From Parietaria judaica (Eukaryota; Streptophyta; Magnoliopsida; Rosales; Urticaceae), in contig OX940871.1 in NCBI GenBank assembly GCA_954871525.1, positions 19,095,086 through 19,159,085 on the forward strand: DNA of 64,000 nt, written 5' to 3'. The number at the start of each line of letters is the position of its first letter. Positions within the stretch are counted from its first letter, which is position 1. The notes beneath the pieces were generated by a model. That model did no database searches and was not told the origin of the DNA. It worked only from the letters and a program-made list of their open reading frames with translations. Made by a program: the position numbers and the translations under genes. Below are positions 1 to 11,174 of this stretch, one piece after another.

Positions 1-1743
1 ACTATCTTAATTTTTGATCATCTTGTCAAAGATGGCTAAAATTATGACTATTTTAATTTTTTGTTTGGCCATATTTGCAATTAACTTCATCATGCAAATA
101 TAAATGAAAAAAGAAATAGCCCGTAAATTTATGTAATCTTTGACTAACGTGTCAGAAAATTAAGATAGCCGAAAAAATCGTCAATCTTTGTCAAAGATAA
201 TCGAATTTTTTATAATCTTTGACCAAAAAATTATCATTACGTTCTAAGACTTATGAAATATATACTGCAAAAAAATATATATATATAAACATAACTAATG
301 TTGCATAAGAACGAGAATATATGTCACAACCTTATATAAGTAGAGCAGTAATATATTTTAAAAAAATAAAAAACATAATACACTAGAACCTCGATAAATT
401 AATAGTCCCGATTAAATAGTATTTTTATCCGACCCCGACTCGGGCCTAACTAGCTAAATTAATAATTCGCAAAATTTATAAGATAATAATTTTTTTAGAA
501 AGTATATAGATCCCATATGATATATAATTTAATATTTTAATATAAAAAAATACATAACTAATTATAAAATCACTATAAATAAAATATTACCCATATAACT
601 ATGCAATCACATCAGATGAAAATATAACAATTACATCACTAATTATGTAGTCTTCTTAAAATATGATTCTAAAATAATTATTATAACTTTAATTATCACC
701 ACTCTAAGAAGCTATTGTTATTGTTCTTTAATATCATTGAGCTATTTGATATTTGCGACATTTGTATTCTAATAAAATATTTTTAAACTATAATAGTCTC
801 TCTTAATATTCTTAATACTGATACTTTAATATTCTCGATATATTAAATTGGAATAATTTTTTACTAATAGATGTTTATATAATTATAACTGATTAATATT
901 TTTTTTCTTCATTAATTGTAACGCCCCGTTTTCTCGGACCCGTTACTTTTTTATTAAACTCCATTAAGTCCCGGTTATAAAAATGTAATAAGTAAAATCT
1001 TTAAATATTTGATTATTATAAAATATATGAAATTTTTACAACCAGTACTCGGGACTTGCTCCGATTGAAAATAAAGTTCCGGAGCTCTTTGATTTTACAA
1101 TCGTACAAAAATAATTTGCGGAAAATCACAAGATCGTTTTATCCACCGTATGCACTCTTATATGCCGCACCGTCGCTGATTCCGCTATCTCCGCAAGTTT
1201 TTTATTTTCACTTGATTCTGCAACACAACTATACGGGTAAGCTAACGCTCAGTACGTAAAGGTTTTTATTACTCACAAAAAAAAAATTATGCAATACACG
1301 AAATGTGATGCCATGCTATACCGTCTTATATATTTCTTATAAAATATAATCTTGGGCCCTGCATACGTACCAACGTTACACGACCGACAACGTACCATTC
1401 CGAGATATCACATCTCGATACAGTCGAAGGCCAATACATATTATACCATTCAGAGACGCCGTAGCTCGATACATTGTACCCTTTTGAGACTACTCGTCTC
1501 GATACATTATACCCTTCAGAGACTACGCGACTTGATATAACAGTGAGAGATTTAAAATCTCGGTACGACGCAATTTTATAAAAACAGTCATACATATATA
1601 TTTAGTATCATAATATACTATATATGTATGCATAATACTCGTGCTTATTCCGTGTAAAAAAAAAAAAGCTTTGATGAAAAATAATCTTCACACATAATTC
1701 ACACAATTCAAATCATACAAATATATTACTGTTGTGTTACAGT
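1..1743. other. AT-rich intergenic DNA
   Basis: No coding region is supported here. The stretch is AT-rich. It ends at the left LTR of copia element 1 and contains a degenerate tandem repeat around 1394-1560, listed separately. Short open frames in this interval are not conserved-looking and I do not call them. Confidence 0.6.
1394..1560. repeat. Degenerate tandem repeat, unit about 45 bp
   Basis: About four imperfect units share a core of the form accNTTcNgaga followed by a ctcgatacatt-like block. The units begin near 1396, 1445, 1488 and 1529. They explain the repetitive short protein that could be translated from the minus strand, so I treat the interval as a repeat and not as coding. Confidence 0.6.
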
Positions 1744-2385
1744 TGTTGTGTTTTTCGATGACTTTTCTCAATCCCGAGGCGGAAATCACGGGATATCATC
1801 GAACAATAAAGATCTAGAATAATTACGAGAATTAAGATATCGTTTAGAGATCGTTACCAAACTTCGGTACTTTTGCCAACTGTACCGAATAACTGCCGAT
1901 TCCTTTGATTCTGGAGCGTGTCGATTTTAGGATTTAGCGCCTCAAGTGTTGCGCCTCTATTTCGTCCACCACGTCACTCGGGAACGTCTTAGATGACCGG
2001 AAAACACCTCGGACGATAGGTTAGATCCTTGTCGGTGTTTAGATAATCAACCGTTGATTGAACCGGGGAGGAAGCCAAAATTCGACTACCAAGGGAGGGG
2101 AGCTCGAATTTCTAGATGGCTAGGGTTTCTTTGGTGTGTGTTATTTCTAATTATGAGTCATATTAGGGTATTTATAATACCCTATAGTCATGACCTAGTG
2201 GGCTTTCTAAAAGCCCACCTAATGGGCTTTCTAAAAGCCCAATCATGGATTAATTAATCTATTATTAATTAATATGAATCATAATTAATACTTGGGCCCG
2301 AGTGGGCCCATAATGTCGGTTATGGTTATCGGGTCGATATCCGATAACCCGAGAGATACAATATCGGGTTCGGGCATAACCAACA
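1744..2385 (-). repeat. Element 1 3' LTR (left copy)
   Basis: 642-bp copy matching 9302-9943 with four substitutions: one near 2014, one near 2244 and two adjacent ones near 2295. Perfect or near-perfect hairpins sit at 2165-2183, 2198-2218, 2223-2241 and 2324-2349. The first contains a TATA-like core and could be part of the U3 promoter. Confidence 0.93.
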
Positions 2386-2400
2386 ATCTCCCACTTGCAC
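2386..2400 (-). other. Polypurine tract of element 1
   Basis: On the minus strand the sequence GTGCAAGTGGGAGATT directly precedes the TGTTGG start of the 3' LTR. This purine-rich stretch is where plus-strand DNA synthesis would be primed in copia elements. Confidence 0.85.
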
Positions 2401-3563
2401 GAACGCACCGGATTGGCTATCTCCGTGCATGCACTGCACATAAAGTATTACTCGAGAATGCCGCCTTGGGTTAGATGTACATTCTCTCAGCTACTCATGC
2501 CTGGTTCATCAAAGTTACATGTGAAGTTTGTTTCATTGTAATTTAATCATCATACTCCGTTTCCGTTGCGAGTTCGGTGTGACTCTGTAGGATTCTGTAG
2601 TGTTGGCCACATACTCATGTGAGTATGCAAGAAGTAAGTGGCCTCCACCTAGACTTAACTTCCCCCAATCTACAAAACTTTAAATCCTTTTTTATAGATT
2701 AATCGAGGTGAACCATGTGGTTCTTTACGATTAAAATAAAGTATATGACTGATTCCTTCGACATCCTTTTACATCTCTAGATGCGGCACAGGTCATGGTT
2801 TGGAACAACTGTTAAGCCTGATCTAATTTCTGATTCAGGTATGAGTATTGAAACATCAAAACAAAAACTCTTTTGTTTTGCCTGTGGCCACATATTTCAT
2901 TTTACTTACACTTATTCAGAAGGCCCCGAGTGTATAGCCCCAAAAGGAATGGGGGGATGCATGTTTTCTTGAAACGTCATTCCATCCTACAAGGTTTATC
3001 ACATGCCCAACTACAACTGTTATGACTTTCCAGTTACGGTAAGCGTTGAGCTGTAATCTAAGCTTGCAACTTACCCAGTGATGGACTCATGATGTTCTCA
3101 AACTTTGGAGTCTCTTCATATCTCTAAGTTTCTCAGTATCCCCTTGTATCAAGGTTTTGTTTCCATGTGAGAATAATTAGAGTTCGAGTCTTCCAGCACT
3201 GCTAGTCATTCCGACTAGTGCCTACATGTATAAGAATATCTCTCAGATATCAAGGACCCCTTCCTTTTATCTTAACGACATGTACCAGTCAATTATGAAT
3301 ATCATTGATAGTCCCTCTTTGTTTCTTCATAATGATTTCTTTGACTGGGGAAATTCAAGAATGTCTTGAAGACATCTTAGGAACTATATTTGTATAGCTT
3401 GATATCAATGATTTGAATAAGATATTGATATTAGCTTTTAAATGATGAAACTTGCCTTTTAAAGAAAATAATAATGTGCTTCAAATTTAATCAAATATAA
3501 TGATTACATAAAATTTGTCTCCGATCCATAATCAGGTTCAGATAATAAAATCGTAACAGACAT

Positions 3564-6139
3564 TTATGGGTTCTTTATCCCAATACTTTCCGCATGACGA
3601 AAATGCTTTTCTTTCGATAAAGATTTTGTCATCGGATCTGCTACATTTTCTTCAGTGTCTACTCTCCTCATCTCTATGTCCTTCCGATCAACAATGTCTC
3701 TGATCAGATGGTACTTTCTGAGTACATGCTTTGTTGTCTTGTGTGATCTTGGTTCCTTGGCTTGTGCTATAGCTCCGTTGTTGTCACAGAAAAGCTTCAC
3801 AGGATCACCAATGCTAGGAACTACACCAAGATCAGAAACAAATTTCTTGATCCATACAGCCTCTTTTGCAGCATCAGATGCAGCGATGTACTCAGATTCT
3901 GTGGTTGAATCAGCTACCGTAGCTTGTTTACTGCTGTTCCACGTAACAGCACCACCATTTGCACAGAATACATATCCTGTTTGAGATTTGAAATCATCCC
4001 TGTCTGTTTGGAAGCTTGCATCAGAATATCCTTCAAAAGTTAATTCTTTTGCACCACCGTATGTCAAACATCTATCTTTTGTTCTGTTTAAATAACGCAA
4101 GATATTCTTAACGGCTGTCCAATGGTTAAAACCAGGGTTTGATTGAAATCTGCTTGTCATGCTTAAGGCAAAAGCTACATCTGGTCTTGTACATATCATT
4201 GCATACATTATTGAACCAATAGCTGAAGCGTATGGAATTTTCTCCATACTTTTGATTTCTTCTGAAGAAACCGGACATTGCTTCTTGGTCAAGTATGTCT
4301 TATGGGTCATAGGTGTAAAACCTTTTTCCGATTTGTCCATTTTAAACCTTTTAACAATTTTGTCAATATATGTACCTTGGCTTAGAGATAAGATTCTTTG
4401 ATTTCTATTTCTTTGAATCTTTACGCCTAGTATATAGGCGGCTTCTCCTAAGTCTTTCATTGAGAAACATTTTCTCAACCACTCTTTCACGGTCTGGAGT
4501 TCAGATGTATCGTTTCCTATTATCAGTATGTCATCTACATAAAGAATCAGGAAAACTATTTTGCTCCCACTCGATTTGATATATACACAAGGATCGTCTT
4601 TGTTCTTAACAAAACCAAAATCAGTAATTGATTCATCAAAACGACGATTCCAGCTTCGAGATGCTTGCTTAAGACCATAAATTGATCTTTTCAATTTGCA
4701 AACCTTATTTGGATGTTTGCAGTCTATGAAACCTTCAGGTTGTGTCATGTACACATCCTCTTCGAGAACACCATTCAAGAACGCGGTCTTCACGTCCATT
4801 TGCCAGATTTCATAATCATGAAATGCTGCAATGGCTAGCAAGATTCTTATGGACTTGAACATGGCAACAGGAGAGAAAGTTTCATCATAGTCAATACCAT
4901 GAATCTGTCGATAACCTTTAGCGACTAATCTTCCTTTGTAAGTTTGTATTTTGCCATCCATGTCGATCTTCCTTTTGAAGATCCATTTGCAACCAATGGG
5001 TTTCGACCCTTTGGGAGCATCAACGAGGTCCCATACTTCGTTGCTATACATGGAGTCCATTTCAGAGTTCATGGCTTCCAGCCATTTGTCTGAGTCATCT
5101 CCCGACATTGCTTCGTTATAAGATTCGGGTTCTTCACCATCGTCTTCATGAACAGTTTCATCTTCTATTGAAACTAGAAGGTTCAATTTAAGAGGAGGTT
5201 GACTCTCTCTAATTGATCTTCGTGATGTCAGTGTGTAATCTGGTTGCTCATTTATCCCATCTTGTATGGGCACATCGTATAGAACTATATTTTCTTGAGG
5301 TTCTTCATTGACAATGTCATTTTCAACTTCTTCGTTTAGAACAACGTTTTCTATTTGGTTATCAACCATGATCTGATCACGATGTTCATAACTCGATGTG
5401 TGAGTACCTTCTGTGTCCATTTCTTGTTCTTGAGTATCTTGTGGTTCTTAAGAACAATGTTTCTCCCACTAGACTTTCTAGAGAGAAAATCTTCTTCTAA
5501 GAAAACACCGGTTTTGGCAACTATTATTTTGCCTGTGTGTTTTTTATAGAAGTAATACCCAGGAGTTTCCGTTGGGTATCCCACAAAATTACATTTAACC
5601 GATTTGGGACTGAGCTTGTCAGACATTAGAGTCTTGACATATGCCTCACATCCCCAGATTCTCATGAAATGCAAATCCGGTATTCTTCCTTTCCATATCT
5701 CATATGGGGTTGAAGGAACCGTCTTAGATGGCACACAGTTCAGTGTGGTAGCTGCTGTCATAAGTGCGTGTCCCCATAGGGACTCAGGTAAGTCAGTTTT
5801 ATTCATCATTGATCGAACCATGTCCAACAAGGTTCGATTTCTCCTCTCAGATACACCATTCAGTTGAGGTGTACCTGGAGGGGTCAGTGATGAAATGATT
5901 CCCATGTCACGGAGGTAAGCTTTGAAATCATCGCTCAAGTATTCGCCACCTCGATCAGATCGTATGGCTTTAACTTTTCTTGCTAACTGATTTTCAGCTT
6001 CATTCTTGAACTGTTTGAACTTTTCAAGCGATTCAGATTTGTGTTTCATTAGGTATACATAACCGTATCGACTGAAGTCATCAGTGAAGGTGATGAAATA
6101 CCTGAAACCTCCTTTATGTAGGTGATGCACTTTTGACAA
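3564..6139 (-). pseudogene. Element 1 pol remnant: partial integrase, RT, RNase H
   Basis: Two overlapping frames. The first (6139-5351) starts inside the integrase core (FITFTDDFSRYGYVYLMKHK), keeps the LRSDRGGEYL-type region seen here as IRSDRGGEYL and the NGVSERRNRT motif, but lacks the HHCC zinc region and the first catalytic Asp. The second (5420-3564) carries reverse transcriptase with the LYVDDILIIG catalytic motif, then RNase H (GYSDASF, TTESEYIA, FCDNNGA). The frame changes near 5440-5450, where a one-base indel separates integrase from RT. Normally all of this would be one gag-pol polyprotein. With protease absent and the frame broken, it is a remnant. The RT-RNase H block alone is uninterrupted over 618 codons. 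Confidence 0.92.
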
Positions 6140-6438
6140 ATCAAAATTTATAGACGTTTAAGAATGTCTATAATTTCAGAACTATTGGAACTAAAAGATT
6201 GTTTTACTATGCACTTTAGAATTAAATATTTATGACTTATCATAAATCAACACATTAATATTAACAAACTTAATATCTTAGATAATAAAATATTCAAAAT
6301 ATTATTCCAAAAATGGAAAGTCTAAACATAAATAAATCAATCATTATTCACTTGAAACTAAAACTTAAGATGGAAAAAGAAGACGGATAACATGGATGTC
6401 TTGTCACACGAACAGGACATTGTAAGTTTTCAGAGTCT

Positions 6439-7314
6439 CTACTCCTCTTCTTCTTCTTCTTCTTCCTCTTCCTCTTCCTCTTTATCAGATTCTTCTGTGT
6501 GAGAAACAATATTTCAATAACACATGTTAGTAACTAGATTACTACATATTCAATGAATCTTTAAGATTTTGGTTATAACGTTTATACCTGAGCTTGAGGG
6601 TTCGACATTGATAGTCTCAGAGACTTTGTCTGGTGAGTCTTTACTCATCTTGGATTTTCTCATAGTTTCAATGTCTTCCAATTTCCTTTTTCTTTCTGCC
6701 TTCATATTTTCTTCGCCAATTTCAAGTAAATCGACGAGGTGGTCAAAGTTGCAGTTTCCTTCTATAAGGATGTTAACTGTCTTTCGCAGTTCTGGAATGA
6801 GAGACTGGAGTATGCAAAATCTTCTCATGCCTATATCGACATAGAACCCAGATTGTTGAAGTCTGTCTGCATAGCTCATCAGCCTGTTGTAATGTTCTCT
6901 AACAGTACTGTTAATAGACATCTTCACATTAAACAGTTTCCACAACAGCTGGTACCTTCTTGTGGGGTTCCGATCCCCATAAGTTTTCTCAAGGTATAAG
7001 ATAGTATCATGTGCATTCAAGTTCTCGATCTCACGTCTTATGATCGGCATCACAGATGACATAATGAGTCGGTGAACATGAATGGACTTCATTGTATAAT
7101 GATGATAGCTAATCCAGTCTTCTTTTGAGCCTGTATCTCTGTCAGGCATAGAAGGTGGCAAATCCTTGGCTATGAAACCAAGATCGTCGTTCCTCAACAT
7201 TCTTTTGAATGCCTCTGACCAGGTCACGTAGTTGGAATCGTCAAGACGATTGTTTTCCACTGCAGCTTTGAATTCTTTCACTGCTTCTGAAGCCATGAGA
7301 TTCAACGGGTCCAT
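6439..7314 (-). CDS. Element 1 gag (UBN2-type), possibly spliced
   Basis: Starts at 7314 with MDPLNLMASEAVKEFK and reads as a copia capsid-type Gag of the UBN2 family. Family-like signatures include NYVTWSEAFKRML and YLEKTYGDRNPTRRYQLLWK. Unspliced, the frame ends at 6550 after 254 codons. A plausible intron (6587-6495) begins after codon 242 in phase 1. If removed, the frame continues as EESDK followed by 13 glutamates and a stop at 6441-6439, giving about 260 residues. No CX2CX4HX4C zinc knuckle is present in either form. The splice call is inference; the gag identity is clear. Gag normally forms the virus-like particle in the cytoplasm. Confidence 0.8.
6495..6587 (-). other. Candidate intron in element 1 gag
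   Basis: 93 nt on the minus strand. Donor CAG/GTATAAAC, acceptor CTCACACAG/AAG, a branch-point-like TTACTAAC upstream of the acceptor, and a U-rich AT-rich body. The junction keeps the reading frame. See the finding on the glutamate tail. Confidence 0.55.
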
Positions 7315-9288
7315 ATCTAATATATATATATATATAGACAGACAGAGTTAGAGATAATTATATTCTAGAAATTTAAAAGTAAAATATTTATGCACAAAAT
7401 TAATTCTAGTATTTACATGTAAATTATAAATTACTTATTATAATAAAGATGTTACATAAAAGTATATATTATAAGGACTTTATATAATATTTCGTGATTT
7501 GTTAATGGAAAAGTAACCCTCATCAATTCCATTAATTAGTCACTCACAGAAAGTCAACAATTGCTCTAATATCCTATATTATCTCTGACGTTTAGAAAAG
7601 AAAAACAATTTTTCATTTAGCATTCTAACCGGTTTCAAAAGAATTGTCTACGATATCTAATCTAATTAGAGTACTCGTTTAGGTAGACCCAAGGGGTGAA
7701 TCGGCGGACAGTATAGGTCGCCCTACGCGTCTAAAAGAGGGTATAAGAGCACTCCCTTGGGTTAAAGACACACTCAAAACTTTTCTCAATTAGATCGAGG
7801 ACCCAGCCGTTGGAAGACATTATACCTAATATTTATTGAGGGGTTTTAGGTGATCCTAACTTTTGTCTTAAACTGAACATAGTTAACTAATTTAAATGTT
7901 CTAAGAATTAAGACAATGAATATAAAATACATAATCCTATTTTGTAAAACATATTCTATTTCGAATTAAATATACTTTTGAAAGTATACATATATATATA
8001 TATATTATGAAAATTTTAAAGACAAACCCTTTTATCTTTAAATAAAAAGATAAATAAATCAGTCAAAGATAAAATATCTTAATTTATGATTTATCTTTTC
8101 TATAAATGAATAAAAGATAAATAACTATCTTTATAGATAAGATATCTTTAATCAAGCTTTGTCATATTACAAAATAAAAGATAAATAACTATCTTATAGA
8201 TAAACTATCTTTAATCACAATATATATATCTTTTATTTCCATTAAAGTTTAGATCTTTTCTATTACTATAATAAGTAAAAGATTATTTATTGTCTTAATC
8301 TAATTAAGAATTATTGATTATAAATAAAATTTATGAACAAACAATTTGTGAATCAATAAATGAATAACGTAAACAATAATGGAAACAAACTTCATAAGAT
8401 TGATAATAATATTAAATAGATCATATTTATTAATAGTTAATATCATATATTAGATTTTCAATTCTCATATTTAAAAATACTTATAATAATTATAAATAAA
8501 ATAAAATAAACACTTTAAATCGTATTTTAAAATAATTAAACATAAATATAATTAAATATCAAATACCGAGATACAAGCTCGGAATAGACCCGAGCTTGTA
8601 CGGTTGCCCTCGGGCAACCCCGGTCACGAAGGGGGAGACCGGGCAGGGCCGAAGGCCCCTGCCCGGAAATTGTTAATTTTTGACCCGGATCCAGGTCAAG
8701 AAAGACCCGGATCCGGGTCTGTTCGGTGTAGACCCGGGCCGAAGCCCCGGGTCCAACCCGGGTCGGGTACCCGGGTCAGACCCGGGTTGGGTGTGCCCGG
8801 ATCATAGCGATCCGGGCTTGGCGGCTTTGGGCTGGGTTAGAACCCAGCCTGTGGGCCTGATCCAATCAGGCCCACCCGAAGTGAGAGTGGGCTGGGTTAA
8901 ACCCAGCCCGTGGGCCTGATCCAATCAGGCCCACGCGATTAAAAAAAAAAAATTTGTTTGGCTAGGGTTTTGAAACCCTAGCCGTCGCCCATTGGCTCCC
9001 ATCGAATGGGAGCCACAAACGCCGGCGCCACCCGGAACCATGGCGGCGACGGTGAAATCGCCGCCGGTTCTAGTGGTGGTGCCGCCGTTTGTTTTTCCCT
9101 TTTTCTTATTTAATAATACACATTAAAATTAAATAAAAACCAATCCCGATTCTAAATCGGATTCCGAACAACACACAAAATTAATCATAATTAATTTTCT
9201 AACGCTCCCACTGAAAATCTAATCACACCAAAAATTTTCTAAAATTATTTCGGTCAACATATCTAATTTTCGAAAATTACTCAGACCG
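7315..9288 (-). other. Long 5' leader of element 1 with GC-rich palindromes
   Basis: Nearly 2 kb between the primer-binding site and the gag start holds no credible coding frame. The gag-proximal 1.2 kb is very AT-rich. Positions 8580-9080 are sharply GC-rich and packed with palindromes: 8705-8720, about 8795-8818, 8829-8850, 8851-8875, 8889-8909, 8910-8934, 8960-8983 and 8991-9013. The two open frames on the plus strand here are by-products of GC content. Structured leaders of retroelements often hold dimerisation or packaging signals, but that role is inference here. Confidence 0.75.
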
Positions 9289-9300
9289 GCTCTGATACCA
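9289..9300 (-). other. Primer-binding site of element 1 (tRNA-iMet)
   Basis: The minus strand reads TGGTATCAGAGC, one base inside the 5' LTR. It is the standard plant copia site complementary to the 3' end of initiator tRNA-Met. Confidence 0.93.
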
Positions 9301-9301
9301 C

Positions 9302-9943
9302 TGTTGTGTTTTTCGATGACTTTTCTCAATCCCGAGGCGGAAATCACGGGATATCATCGAACAATAAAGATCTAGAATAATTACGAGAATTAAGATATCG
9401 TTTAGAGATCGTTACCAAACTTCGGTACTTTTGCCAACTGTACCGAATAACTGCCGATTCCTTTGATTCTGGAGCGTGTCGATTTTAGGATTTAGCGCCT
9501 CAAGTGTTGCGCCTCTATTTCGTCCACCACGTCACTCGGGAACGTCTTAGATGACCGGAAAACACCTCGGAGGATAGGTTAGATCCTTGTCGGTGTTTAG
9601 ATAATCAACCGTTGATTGAACCGGGGAGGAAGCCAAAATTCGACTACCAAGGGAGGGGAGCTCGAATTTCTAGATGGCTAGGGTTTCTTTGGTGTGTGTT
9701 ATTTCTAATTATGAGTCATATTAGGGTATTTATAATACCCTATAGTCATGACCTAGTGGGCTTTCTAAAAGCCCACCTAATGGGCTTTCTAAAAGCCCAA
9801 TTATGGATTAATTAATCTATTATTAATTAATATGAATCATAATTAATACTTGGATCCGAGTGGGCCCATAATGTCGGTTATGGTTATCGGGTCGATATCC
9901 GATAACCCGAGAGATACAATATCGGGTTCGGGCATAACCAACA
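9302..9943 (-). repeat. Element 1 5' LTR (right copy)
   Basis: 642-bp partner of 1744-2385, about 99.4% identical by eye. It holds the same four hairpins as the left copy. Confidence 0.93.
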
Positions 9944-10024
9944 GCAGTGAGTGTTTTACGTACCTAACACCGTACGAAAATCTACTGAATACAAACATGG
10001 GCTTCCATCGATCGAGTGCACTTG

Positions 10025-10027
<3 letters not shown>

Positions 10028-10085
<58 letters not shown>
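10028..10085. repeat. (AT)n microsatellite
   Basis: An uninterrupted run of 29 AT dinucleotides just downstream of element 1. Confidence 0.98.
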
Positions 10086-10087
<2 letters not shown>

Positions 10088-10734
10088 TCGAACAATATAA
10101 TAGCACGTTAGAGAGGATATCATTCCTTCTTTTTGCGCTCAGTGTTTGTAAACAAGCTAAAGTGTTACTAGGCTTGTATATATATAGCTCTATAAGTCGG
10201 TTTGATAGGGATTAGAGACTAATATAATAACGATGAGGAGTAAAAAAGAATCGCATGATGATAAGATTAAAACAAATTTACTTGGTGGATAAGGTCAAAC
10301 ACAAACACGTGTAGTATGGCTTTATAATTCTTACACGTACATTTCTTATCATCAATAATTAATATATATATATATATATATCTAATTAGATATGGTTGAA
10401 AATAATCTAAGGTAACAAAAATATAACCTACCGTAAAATATGATGATGGAAGCATATAGATAATATTAACATGAAAAGTAATAGAACATATATTTATATA
10501 TTTATATATTTATATTGTGGCCCCTCTTATTTAAAAATTTCATCTAATAAGTCACCAAAAATATGTACTACCAACTTATAATCATTGGAAATCACAAATA
10601 ATATTATAAAAATATATATAATAATTAATTTTTTTTTCTTCTAAAACTCACGGTTATTACATTAATATATAAATTATTATTTTATATATTAATTAATAAT
10701 TCGATAAGATAATATTTTTATCGGTCTCAACCGT

Positions 10735-11072
10735 ATTGGCCACGTTCACTTGGGTGTAATCGACTGTAAAGGGTTGTAATCGTAATAAGTAAGTGCACTT
10801 ATTACGGTGTTCACTTAAATATATTATCATAGCCGGTTGTAATCACAATTCACAATTACAATGTAATCATAAAAGGTAATTTTGAAATAATGGTCATTGT
10901 AATCTTGATTACGGGAGTGGGAATTTGTAATCACTATTACATCAAAATAGCCCATGTTGATTACAATGTAATTAACATTACGTCCAATATTTTTGTAATC
11001 GCAACTAAACATCGTAATAAATAGTTGTGCTTATTACGATTACACCCGATTACGTCCAATTAGAACGGGGCC
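10735..11072. mobile_element. MITE-like inverted-repeat element upstream of FRA10AC1
   Basis: The left end (ggccacgttcacttggg, then gtaatcg) is an imperfect inverted match to the right end (ccaattagaacggggcc, preceded by gattacacccgattacg). The interior is full of GTAATC and its complement in both orientations, typical of subterminal repeats in small non-autonomous DNA elements. About 335 bp with no coding capacity. I could not fix a target-site duplication, so family and exact ends are uncertain. Confidence 0.55.
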
Positions 11073-11174
11073 TAATTTATAGATGTTGTAATGTATTTCC
11101 CAACCGGCGCTCCAAAGTGCATATAGCAAAGCGTAACCGGGCAATTAGGGTTTCTGAGCTTCCCAAGCTCCACG

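Larger units (their letters stand above)
1744..9943 (-). mobile_element. Ty1/copia LTR retrotransposon, element 1 (defective)
   Basis: An 8.2-kb element in minus orientation, bounded by two 642-bp LTRs that begin TG and end CA on either strand. The flanks are acagt (left) and gcagt (right), a 4-of-5 match to a 5-bp target duplication. A tRNA-iMet primer-binding site lies inside the right (5') LTR and a polypurine tract inside the left (3') LTR. From 5' to 3' it holds a leader of about 2 kb, gag, a non-coding gap, part of integrase, then reverse transcriptase and RNase H. That domain order is copia-type. Zinc knuckle, protease and the first half of integrase are missing, so it cannot be autonomous. 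The LTRs differ at only four positions by my reading, which implies a recent insertion. Confidence 0.93.

Noticed and set aside
1056..1259. 67-codon plus-strand frame in the left intergenic region
   Set aside because: No domain, AT-rich context, no splice partners or promoter signal.
8604..8919. Two plus-strand frames rich in Pro, Gly and Asp
   Set aside because: They lie in the palindromic leader of element 1 and reflect repeats, not a gene.
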